A stretch of DNA of 64,000 nt, from assembly GCA_951230915.1 (NCBI GenBank), contig OX579638.1, forward strand, positions 9,566,696 to 9,630,695. The letters run 5' to 3'. Under the pieces are notes generated by a model. It saw only the letters and a program-made list of their open reading frames with translations. It did not search any database and was not told the DNA's origin. Numbering within the stretch: position 1 is the first letter of the stretch; the number at the start of each line of letters is the position of its first letter. Positions 24,463-37,969 of this stretch are shown here, in pieces. This stretch comes from Antitrichia curtipendula. Taxonomy: Eukaryota > Streptophyta > Bryopsida > Hypnales > Leucodontaceae. Both the position numbers and the translations under genes were made by a program.

Positions 24463-27060
24463 AGCACTCCATTTGACAACAAAATTAAGAAGTGGCAAGG
24501 CACTTGCTGTCTCGTGAGATGTTTCGGTGCACTCGAGCCCCCATGCTCTACACCAACCACCCTTAAAGTCCTTGCTAAAGTTCTTTCCTTTCATCTTACA
24601 CCTCTCACTAGCCTCTCCATGCCTTTCACTAAGACCATAGTGACAAAGTTGACCAAGTTGGCGTGAGTGTAAAATTGCCCGCTACAAAGGCCTTCTATTG
24701 CCAAGTAAATGAGGGAATGACAGGAAGAATGACACAACTTGTACTATGACAAGGTGTTGGTGCAAAGTCATTTTGTGTGGACAGACACAACAAGCCTAAA
24801 GTGGCGTTGCTAAGGCCTGGTGGCAAGCCTCTAAGAGCATTTCCAGTACGAACATGGGAACAAGGACAATATGGAAATTTTAAAGTAGAGGGAGGTGAAC
24901 CTCATTTTGTTTTGGTGAGTTTACAAAAAATGACCCATTGCAAAGTTGGCAATCAATACCTCAAATGGGCTTTTCCGCATTATAAAAAAAAGGAGAAGAA
25001 AAAATTATACATTAAAAAAATTTCATGCAAAAAAGGAAAATTCTAATTTATTGGCATGCATAACAAAGCTTGAAAAGGTATGACAGTTATGATTTTTCCT
25101 ATTGTGAGCTAATTTGCGGGCTCTTCATATTTTGTCAAATTGCCAAGCCTAGGATGGAAAATAGTGTGGCCAAGAATAAAGAGAGACTAATGCTTGTTGC
25201 ATTGGCACGAGAGTTTTTTAGTGGCCCCGTCATTATGCTTTTGGTGTGTTGGGTCTCGATTGCAATAGAATTGCTCTTGGAGCATCCTCAATTCAACCAA
25301 TATATTGGCCCTCCAAATATATTTCTAAATTTTGACTTGTATATAATTAAAATCTAAAATTATTATAATTGGAAATACATCCAAAAAAATTTCAAATTTA
25401 GACACTGGACCATCACTCCAAAAGCAAAATAAAAATAAAAAAATTATAGCAAATCATAGTTACCAATGTAAAATTTGACTATTGACATTCTACATGTGAT
25501 TTGTCAAGACCTGTCTCTTGTGATTTGTCTTAACTGTGATTTGCCAAGACCTCTATAATTTCTAACTTTTACATTGCTTTTGAATTGCTTTACTTTCATT
25601 GTCAAACGTCTAAATTTGAGTTTATTTGTACCTACTCAAAGTGCTTTTGGATTTGCTTCCAATGATATAAATTTTAAGTTTTAATTACATACCATTTAAA
25701 AGTTATAAATAAATTTCAAAGGCCATCAATATACCAGTTGGACTCAGGATGATGCTCCATAAAAAGGTAATTGTACCTGATTCTCACCCATTTCTAAAAT
25801 CAATCCCTACTTATCTCTATTGATTCTTGATTTAACCTTGGAAAGACGCTAAGCACAAAAAATAGCCAATGGATGACTTTAAGATTAGTATAGAAATGAA
25901 GAATGCACCTATTATTCTAAAAATTGAATCATTTTTAGCAAAGTACTATGGTGATAGATCTTGTTGTTTCAAGGTTAAATGTATTGCTTTTGTACATGAC
26001 ATGAGAGCTTGGGGTGCTTTTGGATTCACTTATTTTTGGTAGTTTTAAATTTCATTCTTTATTCATACAATCTCCACAAATACATTTGCAAAGAATCTAC
26101 AATACTATTATGTATTTTGATTTCCAACAAGATTCAACAAAAAAATTTAAAATCAAATAATAGAAAAAATATTCAAATGCTTATTTGAATGCATTTTGTG
26201 TACTTGTCTTAATTTTGTTTAAAATCATTGAATCAACATTAATTTGATTATAATTTCCATCACTAAATTGTCTTATTTTTTTTAGATCTTTTTGGGTACA
26301 AAAGGAGATTTTTAATTCTCTTTACTTGCATTTTTAAAGACAAAATGAATAAACTATGAATTTTCAAAATTACTAAAACTAGGAATTAAAAAATTGATCC
26401 TCATATTCAAAGTGCTTATAATTTCGGTGAGACTGATTTGCAAACTAATCACGATTAGAAGTAGCTCTATGTAAGCATTATACTTTGGGCACCTTCATTC
26501 GTCAGGAGCCCCTACTTGACCTTTCAGAGAGTGATGAGAATAATTTATTTTCATATCTTGACTCAAGTATAAAGCATCCCTAGTTTTCATTCAACTATGT
26601 TTGTTTCAATTTTTTTACGTGTTGGAAATCGTAATCTTTTTTAATGGAATAATGTAGCTATATACATCCATGTGTTGAGATGAGTGAATATGTTGAATGC
26701 AAGGGGAAATGTCTTTTACTCAACCTAAGCATGTACATTAATTAAAACAACATCGAATTTATACAAATATTTCGAAGAATTTCATGAATTTCATTTATTC
26801 AAGTCAACTAAGATACCACTGCCCATTTTAAACCATGTTTGAATACTCGTTTGAATATCAATACCTAGTATTTGAACATGAATGGTAAAAAAGGCATTTT
26901 GTTTGCACATATTCTTTGATTGTGTTCTTTTGAACATGAGGTGTGCCTAATTTATAGGTGATCAAACCATCAATTATTCTATATTCTACTCACATGAACT
27001 TTGAATTAGTTATTTCTAGGCCAAAGTTTTCTACTTCCATTGTAATGTGCATGTTTCTTC
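24463..27060. other. AT-rich intergenic DNA
   Basis: No gene recognised. An open stretch at 25070-25357 lacks domains. The word GCAAAGTACTATGGTGATAG with its flanks (25935-25975) is shared with 35535-35575, showing another dispersed repeat. Confidence 0.4.
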
Positions 27061-27244
27061 TACTCTTTTGGTCCTAAAATAAGTGTCTATATTTTTTGTT
27101 AAGAACATTTGATACTAATTTCATTGATCATATTATAAAAAGAATAAATTAAAAATAATTAAAAATTTATATCACCAAAAGCAATGGAGAATAGTCATAA
27201 AAAAAACATTATATCCAAATAAGACACTTGATTGGAGACAAAGT
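27061..27244. mobile_element. Degenerate Stowaway-like MITE, about 184 bp
   Basis: The left end is TACTCTTTTGGTCCTAAAAT followed by AAGTGTCTAT. The right end, read in reverse complement, is TACTTTGTCTCCAATCAAG followed by TGTCTTATTTGG. Both ends carry TA and an AAGTGTC word, as in Stowaway consensus ends. The match between arms is only partial, so it is an old copy or a related family. Confidence 0.5.
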
Positions 27245-30200
27245 ATTTGTATATATGATTGTTTATTTGAAATCTAAATCAATTATTGCTTAATTGCAAG
27301 TAAGTAACGATCAATACATACCGTAGAGCATCCCAATCCATTTAGAAACCACCATTCCAAATCCATAATGATGGGCCCCCCCTCCCTCCCATTGCAAGCA
27401 GCATTGGTCTCTCTTTATTTCCAAACTCACCGTTTTCTTTTAGAACATTGGCAAGTTAGCAAAATATGAAGAGTCTACACTTTGGCTCACAATAAGAAGA
27501 TTCATAATTGTCATACTTTTATTATTATTATAAATTAAGTAATTGCAAAACAAGTCAAGTTATCAAGTACGATTGTGAACATCCAAGAACAAATGAATTA
27601 GTGACAAAAACCTAAAGTCATGACAGGGATAATGCTGACCTAGCTGCTAGTAGTTTACCTTAGCCGCCAATGTAGTGAGCAAGAGGTTCCTTTTTGTCCC
27701 AAGTTCCCATTGTAATTTTGCTAGGAGGAACAAACGTGTGGATTCTTGTGCTTTATCCCCCTTCCAAAAAAACCCTGATTAAGATTGATGATGCTCATTG
27801 CTTGCCTTATGCAAATTTTCAATAGGGTGGATATGAAGTAGAAATTTCATTGGTTTGGTATTGAGTGAAACAATAGGAAAAAATTTAGGCCTGAAAAGGG
27901 CCGTTAAAAAAAGATTCTCCAAATTGTGAACAAGCACAATGCTGACCTAATTATTTAGTAATTGAAAAATAATTTATAATAAAATAATCACAATCTGATG
28001 TGACACTAGTAGTGCCACATCGGATTGTCAAAGTTTTGTAATTTTGGCTTTAAATTTTAAATTTTTATTGTTTTTGAATTAAAATATTTGTTAAAATTGT
28101 CTTATGCCATGCAAATTATTATATATGTAATACATATATAATTATATATATAATATTATATATTTTATAATTATAATTATGATTATTTTTTTGGCTAGCA
28201 TTTCCCATTTGCTAGGAATTGATGGCCCTCTTCAAGGCTCAAACTTATTGTAATGTGTGAGAGAAATCTCTACTCCTACCAATTGGTATTATTTTAGTGA
28301 GTGATAAAAGATAATTAGGACATGCCAAGTCATTAGAAACAAGGTTCGTACTTCCCTGTGATTATTTTTGATGACCTAGATCATCTTGAATTACCGATAT
28401 AATGTCAATGTAGGAGAGTTGAGTTGTTTGACTTCTTTGATTGATTAACCAAGCAAAACATGCCACAACGGCAAAAGTCTTGTGCATTTAGACTATGTTA
28501 GGTGGATTCACATATGGAAAAATCAGATATCTTTATTGGCTCCAAATGGGCATCCTCTAACAAAACAAGATATCTATAGGTGCAATAAAAATCCACCTAA
28601 AAGGATGAAATGTTCTATGTTCCAAAACTCATATTTAAAAAAGAAATGGCATTTTGACAACATGTGTGTCATATTTGTAAGACAAAACACCTAAATGCCT
28701 AAGAAATGATTATGCAATCAATTGAGTATGATTGTGCTTATTAGTAAATTTACTAAACAACTTTGGATAAGTGAAAAGTATTTTTGGACAAATCAAATTC
28801 ATAGTGACCTACTCAAACTTCTTCAAATTTATTGTCAACGTAAAGCCTAATGTCTTTTAGTTCAATGCCAACTACTTGTAAAATAATAAGGTAACTACAT
28901 ATTGTAATAATTTAAACCATATAAAACGCTTCTAATAAAATAAGTAAACAAAAATCTTTTAAAAACACCATAATTAGAATTTAAAGCTATGAAATTTTAA
29001 AAAAAATCTTGTAAAAATTAGAAATATTCAATCTTTAGTGAATTTTAGAAAAAAATCACTTTTTTAGTTTTAAATTCTAGTGAAAATTATTGGTTAGCGT
29101 AGCAATTGATCTAATTGTGTAAATATGATCTATAGATCATATTTAATAATTGTTGGTTAAAAGTCATCATTAGAATATTTTCCTAAGTTAAATTTTATAA
29201 TGCATCTCTACAATTTGGGAAATTTGAACTATATGTTGGTTTTTTAAGGATTTAAACCTTGTAGGCATTTTTTAAATGTTATGAAGCAAGATATGGGATT
29301 TGACAAAAGAGATTATTGATTTTCTTATGAATGTAAAGTGGTGTTTGTTAGGTTTGCACTTGTTCTAAATTTGTCCTCTAATAAAAAGGTGCATTATTAG
29401 AATTTTTGACGTATTGGTAGTAAACATTTCAAGGGTGCAAAAACCTTTATGTACCCTCTAGTTTCAACTTCAAAATTTCATCAACAATTCAATAAGCATC
29501 TAAAAAGTATAAATAAACATAGGTAGGAGGAGACTGCTATTTGTTTTTTTAGAAAAATTGGCTCTAGAATGTTTTGAGATTGCAAACCTTTTGAAAGGAC
29601 AAATTAATGGTTTATAAACACACAACCTTTATTCTATGAGAGCTCAATAGTAAAGAAAATGTATATCTTGAGCTTTGAATGCCCAACCTTGTTGAAATTT
29701 GAATTAAAAAAAATTGGTGAAATTAGTTAATTCCTTCAAGATTTTAGCCAATTATTTATTTATAGTTTTTTTATTCTCACAAACTCCAACTAGACTTTGA
29801 TAATCAAATTGAGTTACACAAAGGCCTTCCAAATAGTGTTGCCATTGTCTAATGTCTCATCAATTTACAAGAATACATTTTACTTGCTCCTTGGCTTCCA
29901 TTTCAGCTTAATTGCCAACATGGCCTAGGTCTAAGACAAAATAAAATTTAACTTGACAAAAATTCAAAAAATTCTCCATTTTTGCAAATTTCATTTATAA
30001 AAATAATGAATATTTCAAAAGCTTTGCACAAAAAATCATGAAATATTTAAGTGACCAAGTTAGTCACATGATTGCAAAACCCCTCAAAATCACCTTTCTC
30101 AACATATAATGATGTACTTCATCCATTTTGAAAGCTTCCACAAGAAGCTCTCAAAAATGTTGACATGTATATGCCGATTCTCCTAGGAATTAAGAACACA

Positions 30201-30451
30201 CTTCTATGCATTCAGAATTGGCTAAAACCAACCCACAAGACAATAGGAATTATAGACTTTTGCATGAATGTCTATAATAATAGTATACCGGAATCAAAAT
30301 TCTTGGCATGGGCAACATATGTTTTAAATTTTCAACTACAACTTGTGAAAAAACAAGAATACAAGCTTTTTATTTTTGGGAATATTTTTTTTATATTGAA
30401 CTTGAACTTTTTGGTTACTTTTATTTCAACAATAAGGCACAACTACTTCTA
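27245..30451. other. AT-rich intergenic DNA
   Basis: No gene recognised. It includes a short perfect-looking palindrome (27990-28028, listed separately) and an almost pure A/T segment at 28115-28190 with TATATAATTATATATA words. The rest is low-complexity AT-rich sequence with no codon-like structure. Confidence 0.45.
27990..28028. repeat. 39-bp palindrome
   Basis: ACAATCTGATGTGACACTA on the left pairs with TAGTGCCACATCGGATTGT on the right, with two or three mismatches that would be G-U pairs in RNA. It could form a cruciform or a short hairpin; no function is known. Confidence 0.75.
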
Positions 30452-30556
30452 AAATATATTGTGGTAATATTACATACAATAGAGTAGACTTTGAAATGAC
30501 ATTTTGATGGCCACAATTCAAAATTGCTCTATTGCATGCAATATTACCACAATACA
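30452..30556. repeat. Short inverted-repeat element with a third copy at 30721
   Basis: The left arm is ATATTGTGGTAATATTACAT followed by ACAATAGAG. The right arm is its complement at 30526-30556. A third copy of the arm, TGTATTGTAATAATATTGCA, lies at 30724-30752. It is followed, like the left arm, by TTTGAAATGACATTTT. This suggests two insertions of a small TIR element or a duplication of one. Confidence 0.65.
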
Positions 30557-31019
30557 TCTAGTTTCTCCCTTCTTACATAAAAGCAAAGGCTCATTTACAC
30601 ACACACGAGTGAATCAAGTGACTTGACCAACAACCCTTGTCACTTGCTTTTCATTTTTACATACTCATGAATCAAGTTGCTCTGTAGAAGTATCTCTAGA
30701 CTCCACTTACCTAGCATGGCCATGTATTGTAATAATATTGCATACAATAGAATAGTTTTTGAAATGACATTTTTGTAAGATTACTTGTAATTTGCACAAA
30801 TCCTTCATTATGAAGTTGACCTCTCTTGTATGGTGGCTAAAAAGATGATAAGGTATTTTTATCTATTATTTTTCTTAATTACAATTAACTAAACATATTG
30901 ACACTACTATGAATCATATATCATTTTTATTAGATTTTACTGGAAATTGAAAGAAGATTCTAATTTATTTTAATTAGCATAAATTGTTTGGACATATCGT
31001 AGAAAAAATAGATGAGAGA

Positions 31020-31790
31020 ATTTCAACGCAATTTAACTCCTAAAGTTCCATTGTCCCTTCAAGGGACAAAATGGATTTTGGGAGCAAAAGTTATACTACA
31101 AAAAGCCCAAATTTTCATTTGGTGGGCAAAAAAATAAATCCACAAAAATTTGAAATTAAATTTGAAATTTTTTCTTCTTAAAGATCATATTTTTGTATGC
31201 ATGTAAAGCTTTGATTCATTCCATTTGAATTAGTGATGAAAGTTATGAACAATCTTGTTTTTTGGGCAATCTGAGCATCTTCTTAAAAAAAATAACTTAT
31301 AGGATTCATTTTTTAATGCAATTTCACAATTTTTCACAAAAAGCTATTTGAAAAGGTTAAGTTTGTTTGCTAGAACAATCTCACCGTTGGAATTATTGTG
31401 TTTCAATTCCGTCTTATAGCTATTAATAATTTAGTTTTTCTTTCAATTTTGGACCTACTTCTACTTAATAAATTTTTAAAGAATAAAAATCATGTGTGTA
31501 TTTTTTGATAAATAATTCCTAGAATTTCAACTCAACTTTTCAACACCATTTTTTTCTTATAATTCAAAGTCCATAGTGCAATTTTTTTTCACAAATGGTG
31601 GTCAGAGTAATTTGAAGTTGGAGGCAGGGTTTGTTTTTTTGACTTGTGTCCCCACTGCTAGCTTCATTGGAGAGGCAAGTTTTTGGAGGGACGAAGCTAG
31701 AGAGGCCAGATTTTTTACAGTCTGGCAAAATTTTGCCCCCCAAAAAAGCCTTGGTTGCAAGCTAGTGTTTAAAAAAATCAACTTTAAATG
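31020..31790 (+). repeat. Dispersed AT-rich repeat, family R1
   Basis: The inverted counterpart is at 19310-20060, and a shorter direct counterpart is at 51895-52130 (TTTTGCTAGAACAATCTCACC, then CCTACTTCTACTTAA). The final part, 31615-31745, is matched in inverted form by 17530-17665. The open stretch at 31576-31794 lies in this repeat and shows no domain. Confidence 0.7.
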
Positions 31791-32399
31791 TTAATATCTC
31801 TCAATCTGTACGGTGAAATTTCATGAAATTATTACTACATGATTTCAAATAAGTAAAGCAAAAGATCCTATTGTTAAATTCTAATTTTTTTCCTTGAGTA
31901 AACACAAAAAAAATGGCAATTTTGAGTGGTTATTGACAAAAAAATGGCCTTGGGCATGTAGGGGTTATATGCATTATTTGGACACCATATGAATAAACTA
32001 TGAATTTTCAAATTATTATCTCTAGTTGTATTAAAAAACAACAATAGGCTCTCATAGACTTTCATGCTTAAGTTTGATAGTTTACATCTTGAGTAATTAA
32101 TATTTAAGAAAAAAATGATGATTTTTGGTCTAAATGTATATGTTTCATTTTGGGAACTATTAATTGTGTGTGTGCATACATTATACTAGATCAAGTTGAC
32201 ATGCAATGGGTGTCTCCCAACTCATTTTTGAGTATATTTAACTTTGGATGGACGTTGAAGCCAAAAAAGTGGTTGATGGATGACTTTCACCATTATTGTA
32301 GACTGAATGATGAATGCATTGTAAATGGTCAATTTGGATTTAAATTTTGAATTTTGATGCTTGTGATGTGTGTATTTTGTGTCCTTTTGTTAAATTATT

Positions 32400-35300
32400 T
32401 GGTTGTTTATAGCCTAATTTGGTAGTGTTTGTGTGTGCTTTTACCCATTTGGGAATGTTGTTTTATGTATTAATTTGAAGTAAGCCTAGTTGGAGGTGAG
32501 GTCTGAATGTTGTAGTTGGTGGATGAGGTTACCAAATTGGAATGAGTTAAGTAAAGTCAGTTTGAGGAAGTAAAGTGAAAAGTTTAAAGTCAGATTTTGT
32601 TCTAGTTGGAGGGTGTTGTTTAAATTGCCAAGCTGGAGGGTAAGGAGGTTATTTATTTGGGATGAATGTGTTGCCAATTCAGAATTTAGTCATTAAGGTT
32701 GCATTTCTAAATGTGCAATTCCAAATTGGGTATTTGCTTGGTGGTTAGGCCATCTTCCTCCATTTGGTAATTGTCCGATTAGTGTCTCTTATTAGGTTGG
32801 CTTCTTTGCCATTTTTCTTTTACCTACTAATGAGAGTTCCAATTGGAGTCCCAGCCCAGTTGTGTTGCATATTTTCGTTTATTTTGTAAGCACTTTTGTG
32901 TTTGGAAATGTGAGCTAATTGGTTGTGTTGAGTGTGTGTTAGTGTGTGTGGTGCAAATGATATGCATGTATCCTAGTTGAGAAGGATTAGAAGTTGAAGA
33001 GTTTATGGGTTACATGACAATGTGAAATCTGATGTTGTTAATGTGACGAAGAAGATATTTTGGAATCAAATTCAAGAGAATATGTGTGGTGGTGTTGAAG
33101 AATGAAGTTCAAGCTGTGATTCTAGCCAGTGAGGTTCTCTGAGATGGTGGTAGAGGATGAGATTAACCCTAGAGTGCCGCGGACGCCATTCTGTGGCGTT
33201 CCAGTGACAATATTGTTAACTGGAAAGAATTGAAAAGCAGTTTTTCATTTTCATTTTCCTTATTGACCTTTCATGTTGGGTTATGAAGAGTATCCAATTG
33301 AGTTTGTAGTCTTTCCAATGTTTGTCTTCATTTAAATGAGAAGTTATTAAAAAAACGGATCACAAAATATGCTATTTTAGTGTATTTTGGGAAGTTGTTG
33401 CTCCTTGCTCTGAATCTAAAATTTCTCCACAAAAATGATATTTTTTGAATTTGAGATCAACTAACAAAATGAAGGTCATCTATTCTAATTTCTACTCCGA
33501 TTTGAATTTTGAAAAAAATCCTAATATTGAATATTTTATTGCATTTTGAACTTTGGATGTATTTTCAATGTCTATTATTTTCTAATTATAGAATGACTCG
33601 GAAATTGAATTTACACCATGATGTTTGTCATTGTAATATAGACACATGGTGAAATTTTCAGATTTTTTGAAATATTTTTCTGTTTAATATGATTTTTCTT
33701 CACTTTCTCTTCAAAAATTCTCAAAAAAATCAGTTTTCCACAAAAAAAATCTAAATTTTTTGTGAAGTAAAGAGGACATGTAATTTCATCTCTGAAAAAT
33801 AAATATAAAATTTTTCATACATATCTAGTTGCAAAATGGCAACAAATTGAGTGATGGACAGTGAGGTTTGAAATCAATGGTCATGGGTCCGTCATTTAGG
33901 GGTTAAGTGATGGACTTTGTGAGTTTGAGTGAAGTTAATTGGAATAGTTGTGCGTGATGGAGTTCTAAGTTACAAATTGGAATTTGATGTGAGTAATAGT
34001 GACTGTGAATCTAAGTGCTTACAGTGTGAAGGAGATGTGTGTTCAAGCTGGAGATGGTGTTGTGTGAAGTTATGTGAAGTGTGAATAAGAGAAACTGAAA
34101 TGGAACACATTAGCTTCTGAAAATGATGACGTGTAAAACTATGGTAATGTGTAAAACGGTGATGTATTCACCAATTCGGTTTATACGATGGGATTTCAAG
34201 CCGAGTCGGTGGTTTGTGATGTGTTTATGATTGTTGTAATGTGTTCAATTTGGAGTGAGATCACAGTTCAAGTTATGTGTGTGTAATTAAGTAAATTGAA
34301 TGAAGGAGCTATGAAGTATGTCTGTGAACCAAATTGGAAGTTATCATGTAGATCTGTAGTTGTGCTTTAAAAGACCAAATCAGTTAGCTGAGTTAGTGAA
34401 ATTTGGAATATGTACTTTAAAAAAGATTGCCTGTGGCGTGGTTTAGATGGATGTGAAAGTGAGAGTTACTGAGACCTATCATGTTTATTTCATTGTGAAG
34501 GATGTAATGAGAAAATTGTTGTAATTGGAGTGTATGTCAAGATGGGAAAAGAATGTTTGTTCAAGAAATAATTTTAGATCATGATTCAAGTTGGAATCAA
34601 TGTGCTATTGTTGTAATTGGTTTTTGAGTTTTTGAGTTTTAAATGTAATATGGTGCTTAAATGAGTAATATTTTGGGAGCTTGGGTTGAGCTGTAAATTG
34701 AGAACTTAGTGACTGGCTGTTGCATGAAGTTTGAGTGATGTCCAAATTGGACAGATAATCAAGCTGATTGGAAGTTGATGATGGTTGTCTGCATGTCTAA
34801 AAGTCTTAGTATATGTGGTGAGTTCAATTTGGGGTAATAAAGTCTTAATGTTGTCTGTTAAGTGATTTCAAATTGTGTTCATTTGAGAGTGTGTATCATT
34901 TGCCAATTTCGGAAGTATGTCTAAGTGTATGTGGAATGCCTATGTATTGTTGAATTAAGTTGTATGATGTATGAGTCATGGTTAAAGTCAAAAGTCAAAT
35001 TAAAGTAGCAATTCCAAATTGGATAGAAGTGAGTGTAAATTTTGGAAGTATAAAAATGGCATTGAGCTGATTGTGGAATTGAAGATGTTGAAAACAAGAT
35101 TGGTGAGTGAAGATCTTGTTGTTCCCATAAAGGAAGACAAGCTGATGCAGCAAAGATCAAGTCATAATCGGAAGCTGAAGAACCAACCTGTAACCAGCAA
35201 GCTGCAACCAAGAAGTCCAATTTGGAAAAAGACTGAAAGATCCAAGTGATTAAGATGATAAGATAAAGAAACAATTTGGAAAATATCTTAACCTCAGTGT
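32400..35300 (+). other. Strongly G/T-skewed non-coding stretch
   Basis: For nearly 3 kb the plus strand is rich in G and T and poor in C, with many copies of words like AAATTGGA, GTGAAGTT and GTGATG. Open stretches exist (35382-34921 on the minus strand, for example), but their amino-acid content mirrors the skew and no family is recognised. It could be an exhausted transposon interior, or a transcribed non-coding RNA with strand-biased mutation. No boundaries are visible beyond the change in composition. Confidence 0.5.
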
Positions 35301-36584
35301 GGCTTTTAAGAAGGAAGAGTAAAATTTGGCAATTAATATTATGGCGTGAAGCAAACCAATTTGTATGTGGATTAAAGAACACTTTCTCTTGTGTTTGGTT
35401 GCAATGTCCTACCAGGATTTGTGAAGCATCCCTATTAAATAGCCTTCATGGAACAAATTTAAACTATTAGCTTGATTTTTCAAATTGATAATCCAAGCCT
35501 ATCTACATGCACCAATTGGTCCATATATTACATTATTTTTGGCAAAGTACTATGGTGATAGGTCTTGTCCTTTCAAGACTAACCCTTGAAATACTAAGGT
35601 GTTTTTAGGCCCAAACTTCTTCAATTATTCATATCTAAAGCAAGACTTAAATCTTCATCCATATGTATTCTTCATACAATCCAGCCATAGAATCTTTGGG
35701 TTGGCTTCTTCTAGTATAGGCTCTCAAAAAATTTGAGTAAGAAGTCCCATCAATTGCAAATTCAATGTGTCTAAACTTCAAAAAATAGTTTTGTTTAGCC
35801 CTTCCTAAAATCAAAGTTTGATCTTTTAACATTTTTAGAATAAAAAACATGTATGTCTAGAACTTGTAAAAATTATCCAATATGTTGGAAAATAAATTGA
35901 AAATATATGTAAAATGATAATACCCAAAAACGTTTATATGTATCTTTAAAAAAATGAAAGATGGTATTGAATGAAAAAACTAAACTAAACTACTACTAAT
36001 CTTTAGAAGAAGTTGAGAATTAGTAATCCAACCAATAGTAAGAATGTTCTAGTAAGCGAAAAATGTCTTATATTTTTTTTATATTTGAAAATTTATGAAA
36101 TTAACTTCAAAAAACAACTTTACATTTTTTTCTATCTTCATTGTGTGCAAAATAATGTTATTTATAATTTTCACCTCATTATTTGGAATATTGTGTGATT
36201 TAAATGTTTTTGAGTAGGTGTGGCTCCCATTAAAAGAAAAAAGTGTCTGCCACAGTCAGTTAAAATGCGACTAAGTGTCCTATACAACTATCTTGCGGTT
36301 GTAACCCTTTCTATTTGCACCAAATTTTAAAGTTACTATTTGAAGTCATTGCTTTAAATCATTAGTACAATGTTTTAGTTGCAAAGTAGTTGCAGAATGA
36401 AGTGTATACATTGTTTTAGTCGCAAAGCAATTATAGAATGAAGTGCACGATTATGAAAGTTGTAATAGAGTTCAAATTTAGAATGAATTGTGAGTTATTT
36501 TCCATCCAATATTCATCATAAATTATCAATGTGGACTAGTCCACACTCTATGATATCCACCATGATGATTTGTATTCGCAAAAA
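35301..36584. other. AT-rich intergenic DNA
   Basis: No gene recognised. The part near 35535-35575 is a second copy of a dispersed repeat also present at 25935-25975. Confidence 0.4.
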
Positions 36585-36735
36585 ATGACTAGGAAATGAC
36601 TAGGAAACAATTGCAACTATAAAATAATAGTCTGTAGTTATTTCCTAGTTGTTATGTAGTCATTTATTAGTTGTTTTTTAGTTGTTTAGTAGTAGTTTCC
36701 TAGTTGTTTTCTAGTCATTTTTTGTTTGTCTTACA
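36585..36735. repeat. Imperfect inverted repeat rich in CTAGTTGTTT words
   Basis: AAAAATGACTAGGAAATGAC on the left pairs with the complement near 36690-36725 (CCTAGTTGTTTTCTAGTCAT). The interior is built from repeated TAGTTGTTTAG-like words. It is possibly a decayed MITE. Confidence 0.55.
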
Positions 36736-36944
36736 TCAATAATCTTATTCATAATTTTCACATTAACTTTATTTATTTTTTCTATCAATTGTCAAGAGTA
36801 CCATTAGGTTGGACATATAAGACTTGTAAGTAGTTGTATCCTCATGTAATGAATTTTGTTAATAGAATTTTAAGATTTTTATAGTTTGTAGATTTTTATA
36901 TTTAATAAATTTTTATATTTTGTAGATTTTGAAATCTACAAATT

Positions 36945-37100
36945 CTACAAGTTACAAACAAGACACAAATGTGCTACAAACAAGTTGCAATAAGGTCACT
37001 GACAAGTCACAAACGAGTCACAATGAAGTTACAAATGAATCACACATGAATTGCAAACAAGTCATGCATTAGTCACAAATGAGTCACCAACAAGTTCTAC
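36945..37100. repeat. Degenerate minisatellite (ACAAATGAGTCAC words)
   Basis: About ten imperfect repeats with a period of 12-15 bases built on ACAAGTCACAAACGAGTCAC. There is no coding sense. Confidence 0.65.
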
Positions 37101-37969
37101 AACTCATTGATTGAGTGACCGACCTCACGTGGCAACAAATTTCATACAAGCAACCATGTCATAAAGCACATCAATGAAGTTCCAAGTAAGCTATACAATC
37201 ACGTTTTGCCTTGCATCTATGATATGAGTGACTAGAAAACTTGTCCATAATAATTGAAAGCCTTCAGATTCTCACCAGTCGCAAATGTCCAATGCAATCT
37301 AAAAACTAGTTGCTCTTTGTAGTCACAAAATCCCTCATTTTCTTCTAATGTCTATACAATCAAATAAGATTAATTCATTTTTTTAGAATATATTTTAAGC
37401 ATCCCATTTCAACATCAAAATTGTAAAAAAAAATTATAACTTTTGCAACATTTATCAAAATAACATGAAACAAAGTCTTACATGTAGATTAATATGATAA
37501 GCATCCATTTTTAAAATCTCATGAAAAAAATTCCAATTATGAAGTCAATAGAACTTGCTCAAGTTCTAAGAATACCCCAAATGGTCTCTTTAGTCCATTA
37601 GGGGTTAATCCTAACTGTAAAGGTCTTGTAGAAATCATGTACATGGTCTTGTATTCAATTCTTAGAATACAAAGGACGTACTAAAATATGGCAAGCCATA
37701 TATTGTTGGATTGAAAATTCAACAACTAACATCTTTCATTTGGAGGTCATTTTAACTTCTAAAGGACCAGCATGCATTTTTTGGCAATATAGAAATTTTA
37801 GATAGGTACCTATGACTAGAGATTTGCATGTTTTTATATCTGAAATTTTAATAAAAGGTGGAGACAAGGAATATCTTTCATATGCACTAAATTTCATGAC
37901 ATTTGGAAATATGAGTAAAAAATTATGGCCTAATATGTTTCTTTTTTTCTCGGGCGGGTGGTCTAGGCA

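Noticed and set aside
28115..28190. Origin or matrix-attachment site from the A/T-only stretch
   Set aside because: Such stretches are common in this AT-rich genome, and nothing else supports a function.
34921..35382. 153-codon open frame on the minus strand
   Set aside because: It lies in the G/T-skewed region; composition explains the lack of stops, and no domain or splice context is visible.
36945..37100. CRISPR-like array
   Set aside because: Repeats are 12-15 bases, imperfect and without unique spacers; a minisatellite in a plant genome.
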